Shown: piece by piece, positions 1 through 6,264 of the stretch
Layout: every line of letters starts with the position of its first letter
How positions within the stretch are numbered: position 1 is the first letter of the stretch
Assembly: GCA_023386835.1 (NCBI GenBank)
Contig: JAEWIY010000105.1
Coordinates: 1 to 11,311, forward strand
Reading direction: 5' to 3'
DNA length: 11,311 nt
Source: Verrucomicrobiota bacterium
GTDB taxonomy: Bacteria > Verrucomicrobiota > Verrucomicrobiia > Opitutales > Opitutaceae
Made by a program: the position numbers and the translations under genes
Notes under the pieces: model-generated
Databases searched by the model: none
The model's input: only the letters and a program-made list of their open reading frames with translations
What the model was told of the DNA's origin: nothing

Positions 1-1
1 G

Positions 2-685
2 CCGGTGACGGAGCTTCGGGTGTATCAGCTTCATCAGGACGGCCGCCTGGTCTCGACGGAGATCGGCGCCAGCGCCCGGATTGATGACACCGAGGCAACG
101 GGAACGGCTGAGGCGGTTCGGTTCGCCTTCGCCAACGGCGACAGCATCGGACGGCTCGAAGAAGGCTTTCCGCAGGTCGCGGCCGGCGACACGTCGTTGG
201 GCGCATTCACCCTGCAGACCTTTGGTCCCGCGGAGCGGCTGCCGGAAGGGCCCAGCACGATCACGTTTGAAGGCGGCTCGCTGGATGGCTGGACCGTGGT
301 TCACGATCTTGCGCTGGCTTGGCTGCCGCGCGCGCCGGAAGTGACGCCGGGCGCGGTGCAGAAGCTGAAAAACCACGCCGAGCGAAAGCCGGTCAAGGTG
401 CAGCTCAACGGCTTCACCGCCCGACGCGGCGCGGCTCTCGCGCAGGCTTACCTGTACCTTGAACGCGCGGTGCCGAACGGGAGTGGTGGTGAGTTTTATC
501 AAACCATCTTCGAAGCGCTGGAACTCGCTCCCAGCACGCGGACCGTCGAGCTGCCCGCCCACACGCTTGAGCCCGGTCGGTATCGGTTGAACCTCGTGCA
601 CGTGCAGGTGAGCCCCGCCACGAACACTTCGCGGCCGGTGACGTATTACAGCGCCAACGTGCTGGAGTTCACGCGGTCGCGCTGA
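2..685 (+). CDS. C-terminal part of an unrecognised protein, cut by the left edge
   Basis: The frame is open to the left edge of the window. The first possible start (GTG at 5) has no visible ribosome site, so this is probably the end of a longer gene, with about 226 residues visible. I do not recognise the family. The visible part is rich in alternating hydrophobic residues, with short beta-strand-like stretches such as VKVQLNGFTA, AQAYLYLERAV and YRLNLVHVQV. Its tail reads YYSANVLEFTRSR. There is no hydrophobic segment and there are no cysteines, so a soluble or exported beta-sandwich-type domain is plausible. The codon pattern, with high GC at third positions, matches the other genes here, so I think the frame is truly coding. 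It ends 332 bases before the next gene and no strong terminator follows directly. A short complete protein starting at GTG 5 remains possible. Confidence 0.7.
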   Translation, partial: PVTELRVYQLHQDGRLVSTEIGASARIDDTEATGTAEAVRFAFANGDSIGRLEEGFPQVAAGDTSLGAFTLQTFGPAERLPEGPSTITFEGGSLDGWTVVHDLALAWLPRAPEVTPGAVQKLKNHAERKPVKVQLNGFTARRGAALAQAYLYLERAVPNGSGGEFYQTIFEALELAPSTRTVELPAHTLEPGRYRLNLVHVQVSPATNTSRPVTYYSANVLEFTRSR

Positions 686-791
686 TCGGCGCGGGACGAG
701 GGTCGCGGGCGAGAGCCGGCCCGAGTTGACGGCCGTCGGTCGAGGGGAGTGTCAGGCGCTCGCCGCCGGTTGGCCGCAGCCGAAGTGATTT

Positions 792-831
792 GCACGGTTG
801 CAGACTGCAGCCGTGCGCCCTGCAGGCTGCA
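792..831 (+). promoter_or_regulatory. Two mutually exclusive hairpins in a probable leader
   Basis: Hairpin A has an 11-base-pair stem (792-802 with 806-816, one G-U pair) closed by the three-base loop GAC. Hairpin B pairs TGCAGCC at 806-812 with GGCTGCA at 825-831. The two share bases 806-812, so only one can form at a time. No T-run follows either stem, so neither looks like an intrinsic terminator. They could be an RNA switch in the leader of the PRC-barrel gene, a protein-binding site in DNA, or a chance product of GC-rich sequence. Confidence 0.35.
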
Positions 832-884
832 CCCCGTTTGGGGGTCGGCGCCGTGCGGGCCGGCGGGCAGGTCTGCGTGGCTGT

Positions 885-902
885 TCCACTTACGTGAGTG
901 GA
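885..902. promoter_or_regulatory. Imperfect 18-base palindrome, operator-like
   Basis: TCCACTTACGTGAGTGGA reads the same on both strands at 16 of 18 positions and centres on ACGT. It lies 115 bases before the ATG of the PRC-barrel gene. This size and symmetry fit a dimeric regulator site, but no regulator is encoded nearby and I know no matching consensus. Confidence 0.3.
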
Positions 903-1017
903 CCCGGGTGGCACGAGGGGTGCGGGAGGGAAGCAACGTTCGTTCGCGCCCTCTTGCCGGTCCTCTGGCCAGGCCGTCGGCAGTCGAAGGAGGGTGCCGT
1001 CACAACCCTGTATTCAC

Positions 1018-1983
1018 ATGAAACCTCGCCGCCTCGTTCTCGCCACCACCGCGCTCGCGCTACCGTTCGGCGCGTGGGCCCAGACTTCCGGATCTTCGCA
1101 GTCCGTCATCGGCAGCCAGACCCAGCCGCCCTCCCACACGACGGTAAAACACGTCAGCCACGAAGAGCTCTCCCATGGTTTCACCGCGCGGGACCTCATC
1201 GGAAAGAACGTCGTCAACCACGACGGCGAACGGCTCGGCACGATTAACGACGTGGGCCTGAGCCATGCGTGGACCCAGCGTTTTGGCGCGGCCACGCAGG
1301 AGAGCAATCCCGCCCAGCCGGCCTCACGTAATGTGGGCTCAACCGGGATCGGGCAGTCCACCCCCACCGCGGTGTCCTCTGCGCCCGGTTCCGACCTGCT
1401 CGTCTACGTTTCGACGGGCGGCGTGCTTGGGCTGGGAGGCCGGCTTGGCATGGGTGCGGACTGGGTCAGCGTTTCGGCCGACTCGTTGCTTTATGACCGC
1501 GTGCAAGACCGGTTCATCCTCAACATGAGCCCGGCCCAGTTCACTTCCATCGCCAAGGGCAGCAACAATCCCAGCGTCTACGCTGCGAAGGCGGGCGGTG
1601 CGGAAACGGGCTCGGGCACCACGGTCGCCTCGACCGGCCCGGCTGTGGTCAACCGCCCCGCGAGTTCCGGCACGACGACGGGCTCGGGTGAGTTCGAAAC
1701 TTACGACCCGAATGCGCACCGTGGCTCGTCCGCCGGCACGATCGGGGGCGTCGCCGCCTCGACCATGGATTCCGGCGAGGTACGTCGGATCGAGGATGCC
1801 CTTCGTGATGCCAGCGATCTTCGTGATCGTTCGCGTATTCAGGTATCTCATACCGGCAGCGCCATCCAGCTGAGCGGCACCGTGGAGGATGCGGAGTTGA
1901 TCCGCCGCGCGGGTGACATTGCCCGGCAGCACACGCGTCTGGAAGTGCGCAACTTGCTCGAAGTCCGGCGGACGGCGGAATAA
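1018..1983 (+). CDS. Exported PRC-barrel and BON-domain protein
   Basis: The protein has 321 residues from the ATG at 1018. That start is chosen because it leaves a clean signal peptide, with MKPRR, a hydrophobic core and probable cleavage after AWA (residue 21). Residues about 58-81 (RDLIGKNVVNHDGERLGTIN) begin a PRC-barrel. Its second half follows near residues 120-175, after a low-complexity Ser/Thr/Gln insert, and includes DWVSVSADSLLYD. A Gly/Ser/Thr-rich linker leads to residues 251-321. These fit a BON domain: an amphipathic helix, IQVSHTGSAIQLSGTV, then IARQ and VRNLLEV at the end. PRC-barrels are small beta-barrel adaptor domains. BON domains bind membranes or envelope partners and are common in osmotic-stress proteins such as OsmY. 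I infer an envelope or periplasmic structural or stress role, not an enzyme. Upstream GTG 994 in the same frame is less likely. A terminator follows 27 bases after the stop. Confidence 0.85.
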   Translation: MKPRRLVLATTALALPFGAWAQTSGSSQSVIGSQTQPPSHTTVKHVSHEELSHGFTARDLIGKNVVNHDGERLGTINDVGLSHAWTQRFGAATQESNPAQPASRNVGSTGIGQSTPTAVSSAPGSDLLVYVSTGGVLGLGGRLGMGADWVSVSADSLLYDRVQDRFILNMSPAQFTSIAKGSNNPSVYAAKAGGAETGSGTTVASTGPAVVNRPASSGTTTGSGEFETYDPNAHRGSSAGTIGGVAASTMDSGEVRRIEDALRDASDLRDRSRIQVSHTGSAIQLSGTVEDAELIRRAGDIARQHTRLEVRNLLEVRRTAE

Positions 1984-2009
1984 CTCCGCGCGTTGCTCGA
2001 CTCCCCTCG

Positions 2010-2039
2010 TCCTGCGGCGACCCGCCGCAGGATTTTTTT
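2010..2039 (+). terminator. Intrinsic terminator of the PRC-barrel gene
   Basis: A perfect 10-base-pair stem (TCCTGCGGCG at 2010-2019 with CGCCGCAGGA at 2023-2032) encloses the three-base loop ACC. Seven T residues follow directly at 2033-2039. It starts 27 bases after the TAA of the PRC-barrel gene, where a factor-independent terminator is expected. Confidence 0.93.
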
Positions 2040-2163
2040 GTATCCCGATGGGTGCCATTCGACCGCCTCCGCGGCGCGGCAACATGGCCTGTTCGTCGGG
2101 AATTCCGCAGCGAGCCTCCGGTTAGCGCTGGGAGCGGCGGAACTTTTTGGCCGAACGGATCAC

Positions 2164-2182
2164 TAGGGTGAAGCTTACCCTA
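2164..2182. promoter_or_regulatory. Inverted repeat just upstream of the glycine-zipper gene start
   Basis: TAGGGT at 2164-2169 and ACCCTA at 2177-2182 form a perfect six-base inverted repeat around a seven-base centre. The repeat ends 15 bases before the ATG at 2198. This is where a repressor site, or an RNA hairpin masking the ribosome site, would sit. No Shine-Dalgarno is visible between it and the ATG. The function is inferred from position only. Confidence 0.35.
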
Positions 2183-2197
2183 AACCTCTACCCTGCC

Positions 2198-2731
2198 ATG
2201 GATTCCAAGTCGCATTCCTCCTCGGGCGGTTCCTCCGCCAAATCCTCGCGCCCGGCTTCGGCCAAGCGTCGCTCGTCCGCACCGGTTCCCGCCCTTGGCG
2301 CCATCGTCGGCGCAGTGGTCGGCGGTGTCGTCGGTGCGGTCCTCACTTCCAAAGCGAAAAAGCCGGGCGGGAAACCGATGCTGCGCCAACTGCCCCAGGC
2401 CGGCCGCAAGGCCGTGGCGGCGGCCAAGTCAGTCGCGCACGAAGCGGCTGAGACGACCAAGCGGGTGGCCGAAAAGGCGGCTGATGCTGCGTTGACCGAG
2501 GCCAAGGACGCCACCCGGCAGATCGTCGCTGACGCGGTCGGAGCGCCGGCGCCAAAGCCGTCCGGCGCGGAGTCGACGAGCACGTCGAAAGTGCCCGCGC
2601 GCCGCACCAAGCCGGCCACCTCGCGCAAACCACGGGCCAAGGCGAAGTCAGCCCGCCCCCGCGGCTGGACGAGCCCGGCCGCGAAGACGAAGCGCCCGGC
2701 GAGCCGCAAGCGGACCCGCAAGTCCAGCTGA
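2198..2731 (+). CDS. Small basic protein with glycine-zipper segment and histone-H1-like tail
   Basis: The protein has 177 residues from the ATG at 2198. An in-frame TTG at 2147 would add 17 residues but crosses the inverted repeat and is less likely. Residues 1-30 are Ser/Lys-rich. Residues 34-49 (GAIVGAVVGGVVGAVL) form an ideal glycine zipper with glycines at 34, 38, 42 and 46, the spacing that packs membrane helices. Residues about 60-115 are an Ala/Lys/Glu-rich amphipathic helix with AETTKRVAEKAADAALTEAKDA, resembling LEA-type or YtxH-like sequences. Residues 118-177 are almost only Lys, Arg, Ala, Pro, Ser and Thr, like bacterial histone-H1-like tails. I do not recognise a named family. 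A membrane-anchored protein with a nucleic-acid- or polyanion-binding tail would fit, as inference. A weak terminator-like hairpin follows. Confidence 0.75.
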   Translation: MDSKSHSSSGGSSAKSSRPASAKRRSSAPVPALGAIVGAVVGGVVGAVLTSKAKKPGGKPMLRQLPQAGRKAVAAAKSVAHEAAETTKRVAEKAADAALTEAKDATRQIVADAVGAPAPKPSGAESTSTSKVPARRTKPATSRKPRAKAKSARPRGWTSPAAKTKRPASRKRTRKSS

Positions 2732-2768
2732 CGCGGGGCCCGTGGCCACGCGTGCCGTTTTCGTGTCG

Positions 2769-2792
2769 AAGCGCTCTCGTTTGGGAGCGCTT
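2769..2792 (+). terminator. Possible terminator hairpin after the glycine-zipper gene
   Basis: AAGCGCTCTC at 2769-2778 pairs with GGGAGCGCTT at 2783-2792. This gives ten pairs including one G-U, with a four-base GTTT loop, 37 bases after the TGA. Only two T residues are present at the end and then AAAG follows, so the U-tract is poor. The hairpin may end transcription weakly or protect the messenger's 3' end. Confidence 0.5.
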
Positions 2793-2873
2793 AAAGGGTC
2801 GTGAACGCCCCTGCATCCAGAGTGGCGTTTTGATCCAAGTTGAGCCTCATTCGGGCGCTACCCCCTCGTTGTG

Positions 2874-3782
2874 ATGCGTTTCCCTTCGTTGTCTTCTCGT
2901 TTCCTGCGGTGGCCGCACGCGCTGAGCGCCGCTGTTTTGTTGCTCGCTTCGCCGATGTTGTCTGCCCAGCCGGCTCCGCCTGTGGACGTGCCTTGGAATG
3001 ACGCGGTGCCGCCCGGTACGGCGTCGCACGTGGAGCGTGCCTTGGCGGAGTCTTCCCGGCACGGCGAGTGGGTCGACATTCCGCTGCCGGAGGGAGGCGC
3101 CCCGCTCAACAGCTGGGTCGTGTATCCGGAACGGCCCGACAAGGCGCCGGTGGTTCTGGTCATTCACGACATCCGCGGTCTGAGCTACTGGGCGCGGGCG
3201 GTGGCCGATCAGCTGGCGCAGGACGGGTTTATCGCGATTGCGCCGGACTTCTTGTCGGGCAAGGGACCGGACGGCGGCGGCACGGCTTCGTTGGGTGACC
3301 AGGTGGGACAAGCCATTCGTGCCCTGCCGGAGCAGGAAGTGGTGGCTCGCCTCAATGCCGCGAGGGCGTACGGTGAAGGTCTCGCGGCGTCCAATGGCCG
3401 CACCGGCGTGCTCGGCTTCTGCTGGGGGGGCACGCAGTCGTTCCTGTACGCACTCGAGCAGCCGAAGCTCGGTGCCTCGGTTGTGTTTTACGGCAACGTG
3501 CCGGGCTCGAACGCGACGCAGGCGCCGGAAGACCGGATGGCCAAGATTGCCGCTCCCGTGCTGGGGCTCTACGCCGGCAATGATGCGCGGATCAACGCCA
3601 CGCTGCCGCCCACCCTCACGGCGATGATGAAGCTCAACAAAACGTACGAGTATCACACGTTTGAAGCGGCCGGCCATGGCTTCACCGGGCGTCAGGATGG
3701 AGCGGGTGGGGCCAATGCGCGTGCCGCCCGTCAGGCGTGGCCGCTCGCGCTGGACTTCCTGCGCCGCCACCTCGAGCCGTGA
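2874..3782 (+). CDS. Exported dienelactone hydrolase family protein
   Basis: This is an alpha/beta hydrolase of the dienelactone hydrolase family, 302 residues from the ATG at 2874. A GTG directly before it (2871) could also start translation. Residues 1-31 form a signal peptide with probable cleavage near SAQ, so the enzyme should work outside the cytoplasm. The family's Cys-Asp-His triad is visible. Cys183 is in GFCWGG, the nucleophile elbow where most alpha/beta hydrolases have Ser. Asp237 is in YAGNDARI, and His268 is in AAGHGF. The segments VVLVIHDIRGL and FIAIAPDFLSG (residues about 93-128) match the conserved strand-turn regions and the oxyanion area. Family members open lactones or hydrolyse small esters; the substrate here cannot be told. 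No chloroaromatic degradation genes are nearby, so a general esterase role is likelier than chlorocatechol breakdown. The stop overlaps the start of the DUF998 gene. Confidence 0.93.
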   Translation: MRFPSLSSRFLRWPHALSAAVLLLASPMLSAQPAPPVDVPWNDAVPPGTASHVERALAESSRHGEWVDIPLPEGGAPLNSWVVYPERPDKAPVVLVIHDIRGLSYWARAVADQLAQDGFIAIAPDFLSGKGPDGGGTASLGDQVGQAIRALPEQEVVARLNAARAYGEGLAASNGRTGVLGFCWGGTQSFLYALEQPKLGASVVFYGNVPGSNATQAPEDRMAKIAAPVLGLYAGNDARINATLPPTLTAMMKLNKTYEYHTFEAAGHGFTGRQDGAGGANARAARQAWPLALDFLRRHLEP

Positions 3783-4381
3783 CACCGGCGCCGCCGGTCG
3801 CGTGCCCCGTCGTGCGGCGGGCGGGCGTATGGGCGGCGCTGACGGTGGCCGTGCTGGCCATGTCCGGCCTGCACCTCGTGCAGCTGGAACTCTCACCCTG
3901 GCACGAGCCGGTGAGCTTCTACGTGCACGGCCCACACGGGTGGTTGTTCACCGTCGCCCTCGCGAGTTTTGGCGCCGCCGCGGTGTTGCTGGGCGGCAGC
4001 TGGAGGCACGACACTGGCACGCGTGGCCGCTGGGCGCTGCTTCTGTTTGGGACCGCGATGTTGATCGTCGCCGTGGTGCCGTCGGATCCGTTCTTTCCGT
4101 GGGAGGCGGACCCGAGCGGGTCCGGTCTCGTGCACGCAGGCTTGTCGGTGGTGGCGCCACCGTTGCTGTTGTGGCCGATGTGGCGTCGCCGCGCGGCTGT
4201 GAGTCCGCTGGGCCGGCGCTGGGCGGGTTTCAACCGTTGGGTATACGGCGTGAGCCTGGTCGCATCAGGGACCAGTCTTCTCGTCGGTTGGCTGCAGGGC
4301 GGGCCGCCGCCAGCCATCGGAGTGGCCGAGCGCGTGCTGGCGTGGGCGGCCGTGGGCTGGATGACGTGGGCGGCGGCGTGA
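3779..4381 (+). CDS. DUF998 family integral membrane protein
   Basis: The protein has 200 residues from GTG 3779. That start is chosen because it overlaps the TGA of the hydrolase gene as GTGA, a typical coupled-translation junction. An upstream in-frame ATG at 3737 would put a long stretch inside the previous gene. Six hydrophobic helices are visible near residues 15-35, 54-74, 84-101, 117-134, 154-172 and 181-199. The segment LSPWHEPVSFYVHGPHGWLFTVA (about 38-60), the PSDP turn after helix 3 (101-104) and a His at the start of helix 4 (LVHAGLS) fit DUF998. The function of this family is not established. Tight coupling to the exported hydrolase suggests joint expression, but the pairing may be incidental. 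Pcp follows 55 bases later on the same strand. Confidence 0.85.
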   Translation: MTPAPPVACPVVRRAGVWAALTVAVLAMSGLHLVQLELSPWHEPVSFYVHGPHGWLFTVALASFGAAAVLLGGSWRHDTGTRGRWALLLFGTAMLIVAVVPSDPFFPWEADPSGSGLVHAGLSVVAPPLLLWPMWRRRAAVSPLGRRWAGFNRWVYGVSLVASGTSLLVGWLQGGPPPAIGVAERVLAWAAVGWMTWAAA

Positions 4382-4436
4382 GACCCTGTGGTTTTGACGC
4401 CTTAAGATCCAGCGTGTCGCTGCCGTTGTATCCACG

Positions 4437-5126
4437 ATGAGCGCACACCGGCCGGCCAGACACGCGCGTCGCGGGGAGAGCGTCCCGCGGGAGCGGGTGG
4501 TGCTGCTGACCGGCTTCGAGCCGTTTGGTGGTGAGTCGCGCAATCCGTCGGCCGAGATCGTGCAGCACCTGCACGGGCGCATTTTACTTGGACGGCGAAT
4601 GGAAGGTCGCGTCCTGCCGTGTGTTTTCGGTGAGGCGATCCGGCAGCTCCGTGCGCACGTGCGGCGGCTTCGCCCGGAATTGGTGATCTGCCTCGGCCTC
4701 GCGGCCAGTCGCCGGGCGATCACGCCCGAGCGCGTTGCTCTCAATCTGGACGACGCCCGCATTCCCGACAATGCCGGGGCGCAACCGATCGATCGGCCGA
4801 TCGTGAAGGGTGGTCCAGCGGCGCTTTGGTCGACGTTGCCGGTCAAGGCGATCGTGGCTGCGCTGCAGGAGGCGGGTCTTCCCGCGACCGTCTCGCAGAC
4901 CGCAGGCACCTTTGTGTGCAATCACGTCTTCTACGGGCTCATGCACCTGCTGCGGCGGCGTCGCGATGTCCGAGGCGGATTCATCCATCTGCCGCCGACG
5001 ACGCTGCCGGACCAAGCCGGCGCCGGGTTGCCTTGGGCTCATTTGGTTCAGGGAATGGAGCGTGCGATCGAGGTCGCGCTGACGCAGCGGCGCGACGTGC
5101 GCCGTCCGCACAGGGCAACGGAGTGA
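4437..5126 (+). CDS. pcp: Pyroglutamyl peptidase I (pyrrolidone-carboxylate peptidase, peptidase C15)
   Basis: This cytoplasmic cysteine peptidase removes N-terminal pyroglutamate from peptides. From ATG 4437 it has 229 residues. The family start VLLTGFEPFGG appears at 22-32 with NPS at 36-38. The triad is complete: Glu98 in ITPERVALN, Cys161 in SQTAGTFVCNHVFY and His184 in GFIHLP. These correspond to Glu81, Cys144 and His168 of classical Pcp, so the core spacing is normal. Compared with the usual length of about 215, there is an extra Arg-rich N-terminus of about 18 residues. GTG 4500, with GGGAG at 4489-4493 six bases before it, would give a canonical N-terminus and may be the true start. 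The gene lies between DUF998 (55-base gap) and the deacetylase (58-base gap), probably in one transcript. Confidence 0.95.
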   Translation: MSAHRPARHARRGESVPRERVVLLTGFEPFGGESRNPSAEIVQHLHGRILLGRRMEGRVLPCVFGEAIRQLRAHVRRLRPELVICLGLAASRRAITPERVALNLDDARIPDNAGAQPIDRPIVKGGPAALWSTLPVKAIVAALQEAGLPATVSQTAGTFVCNHVFYGLMHLLRRRRDVRGGFIHLPPTTLPDQAGAGLPWAHLVQGMERAIEVALTQRRDVRRPHRATE

Positions 5127-5184
5127 CCGACGAAGAGCCACGGCGAGACTTGCGACGATCGAAGCGATTGACAGCGTTGGAGAA

Positions 5185-5904
5185 ATGAAGCTGCTCCTCA
5201 CGCTCCTCTGTGCTCTGGGAACGATCATGACGGCAGCCCAGGCGGCGAATCCCGGCCGCGGCCCCCGTGTCGCTCTCGTCTTTGATGATGGTCCGGAGCC
5301 AGTGCAGGGCTCGCAGCTTCAGGCGTTGCTCGCGCAGGAAGGCGTGCGCGTGACGTTCGCCCACGTCGGGCGTAACGTGCGCAAGCATCCGGAAGTCACG
5401 CGCGCCGCAGCGGAGGCGGGGCATGAGATCGTCAACCATTCAGAGACCCACGCGCGGATCGCGGAGCTTTCAACGGAAGAGATCGGCCAGCAAATTGCGG
5501 GCGGGCAGGACGCGATCCTGTCGGCGATCGGGAAGCCGGCGCGGTGGTACTGGCCGCCGTACCTTGCGGTCGACGCACGCCTGTTGGCCGAACTTGAGAA
5601 GGCTCAACTGGCCCCGTTCCGGCCGCATGCGCTCGTCGATTCGAAAGACTGGGATGTGGCCACAACGGCGGATCAGATTCGTGCAGGCGCCACACAGGGC
5701 GTGCGCGACGGCACGGTCATCCTGTTCCACGAGTGGCGGAAGGAATCACGCGAACAGCTCCCGGCGATCCTCGCCGAATTGCGCCGGCAGGGCTGTGTGC
5801 TGATGACGTTCAGCGAGCTGGCGGAGGAGCTGCGGCGGCAGCCGCCGGCTGAGCCGGCGGACCCCCAGATGGTCGCGCGGTTCAATCCGGGCGCGGCCCG
5901 TTAG
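5185..5904 (+). CDS. Exported NodB-type polysaccharide deacetylase (carbohydrate esterase family 4-like)
   Basis: The protein has 239 residues. Residues 1-20 (MKLLLTLLCALGTIMTAAQA) are a signal peptide, so the enzyme acts in the periplasm or outside. NodB motifs appear in order. FDDGP at 33-37 supplies the catalytic-base Asp34 and metal-binding Asp35. NHSETH at 84-89 supplies the metal ligands His85 and His89. WYWPPY at 121-126 replaces the usual RxPY-type motif, so the conserved Arg is Trp123. DSKDWD at 152-157 is motif 4, and ILFHEW at 179-184 carries His182 of motif 5. Such enzymes remove N- or O-acetyl groups from chitin, peptidoglycan, xylan or related polymers; the substrate here is unknown. 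The changed motif 3 may alter activity or mark a divergent subgroup. A short GGAG lies only two bases before the ATG, so initiation is probably not Shine-Dalgarno driven. Confidence 0.92.
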   Translation: MKLLLTLLCALGTIMTAAQAANPGRGPRVALVFDDGPEPVQGSQLQALLAQEGVRVTFAHVGRNVRKHPEVTRAAAEAGHEIVNHSETHARIAELSTEEIGQQIAGGQDAILSAIGKPARWYWPPYLAVDARLLAELEKAQLAPFRPHALVDSKDWDVATTADQIRAGATQGVRDGTVILFHEWRKESREQLPAILAELRRQGCVLMTFSELAEELRRQPPAEPADPQMVARFNPGAAR

Positions 5905-6264
5905 CCGAACCGGGTCCGCTCAGCGCCGACGTTTTTTGCTGCTCGGCGCGTGCACCCCGCTCGATGACGTGGCGGTCAATCCGACTGCCCGGGTCTGGCC
6001 GCGCGGGATCGGGATGAGTCGTATGCACCACCGATTCCGCCGTCGGCTGCGATCGTGCGGGTGACGTGGTCGGCGCGATGTCGCCGAACGCTGGTTGTCT
6101 TTGTGACGGTGATGCGGAGCGGGGCCTGATCGAAGGCGACGAGCGTGACATCCGGCAAGATACGCCATTCGTGGCTACGGGATAGTCGGGCCGTCCGTGG
6201 CCGGGTGAATCGGGTGTCCCCCCGGCGAATTTGCTCAGCCCATCGGCGGCGCGTTTCCGTTGTG
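5905..6264. other. Convergent intergenic region with no clear gene
   Basis: This 360-base stretch lies between the stops of two converging genes. No frame here has a good start and family-like sequence. On the minus strand, one frame around 6100-6170 reads LPDVTLVAFDQAPLRITVT, which looks protein-like. It runs into an unstructured Arg/Ala tail and stops at 5976, and its upstream part overlaps the nuclease-like gene in another frame, so it may be a decayed gene remnant. GCGCCGA at 5923-5929 and TCGGCGC at 5943-5949 can pair, but the T-run lies in the loop, so this is not a standard terminator. Confidence 0.4.

Larger units (their letters stand above)
686..1017. other. Structured intergenic region upstream of the PRC-barrel gene
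   Basis: This stretch has no convincing gene. It holds a hairpin at 792-816, an overlapping alternative hairpin at 806-831, a small CCCC-GTTT-GGGG hairpin at 832-843 and an imperfect palindrome at 885-902. A purine-rich AAGGAGG lies at 987-993. That is 24 bases before the ATG at 1018, too far to be its normal ribosome site. I could not pick a convincing -35/-10 pair. The region probably carries the promoter and leader of the PRC-barrel gene. Confidence 0.5.

Noticed and set aside
726..754. TTGACG with a possible downstream -10
   Set aside because: The sequence 17 bases later (GTGTCA) does not resemble a -10 box, nor do the neighbouring spacings.
2847..3935. Long minus-strand open frame opposite the hydrolase
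   Set aside because: It is Arg/Pro-rich shadow translation; the plus strand carries the signal peptide and Cys-Asp-His triad.
5168..5173. Perfect TTGACA, like a -35 box, before the deacetylase gene
   Set aside because: It lies 12 bases before the ATG, so any matching -10 would fall inside the gene; no TATAAT-like partner is seen.
5923..5949. Terminator after the deacetylase
   Set aside because: The seven-base arms enclose a 13-base loop that contains the T-run; no T-run follows the stem.
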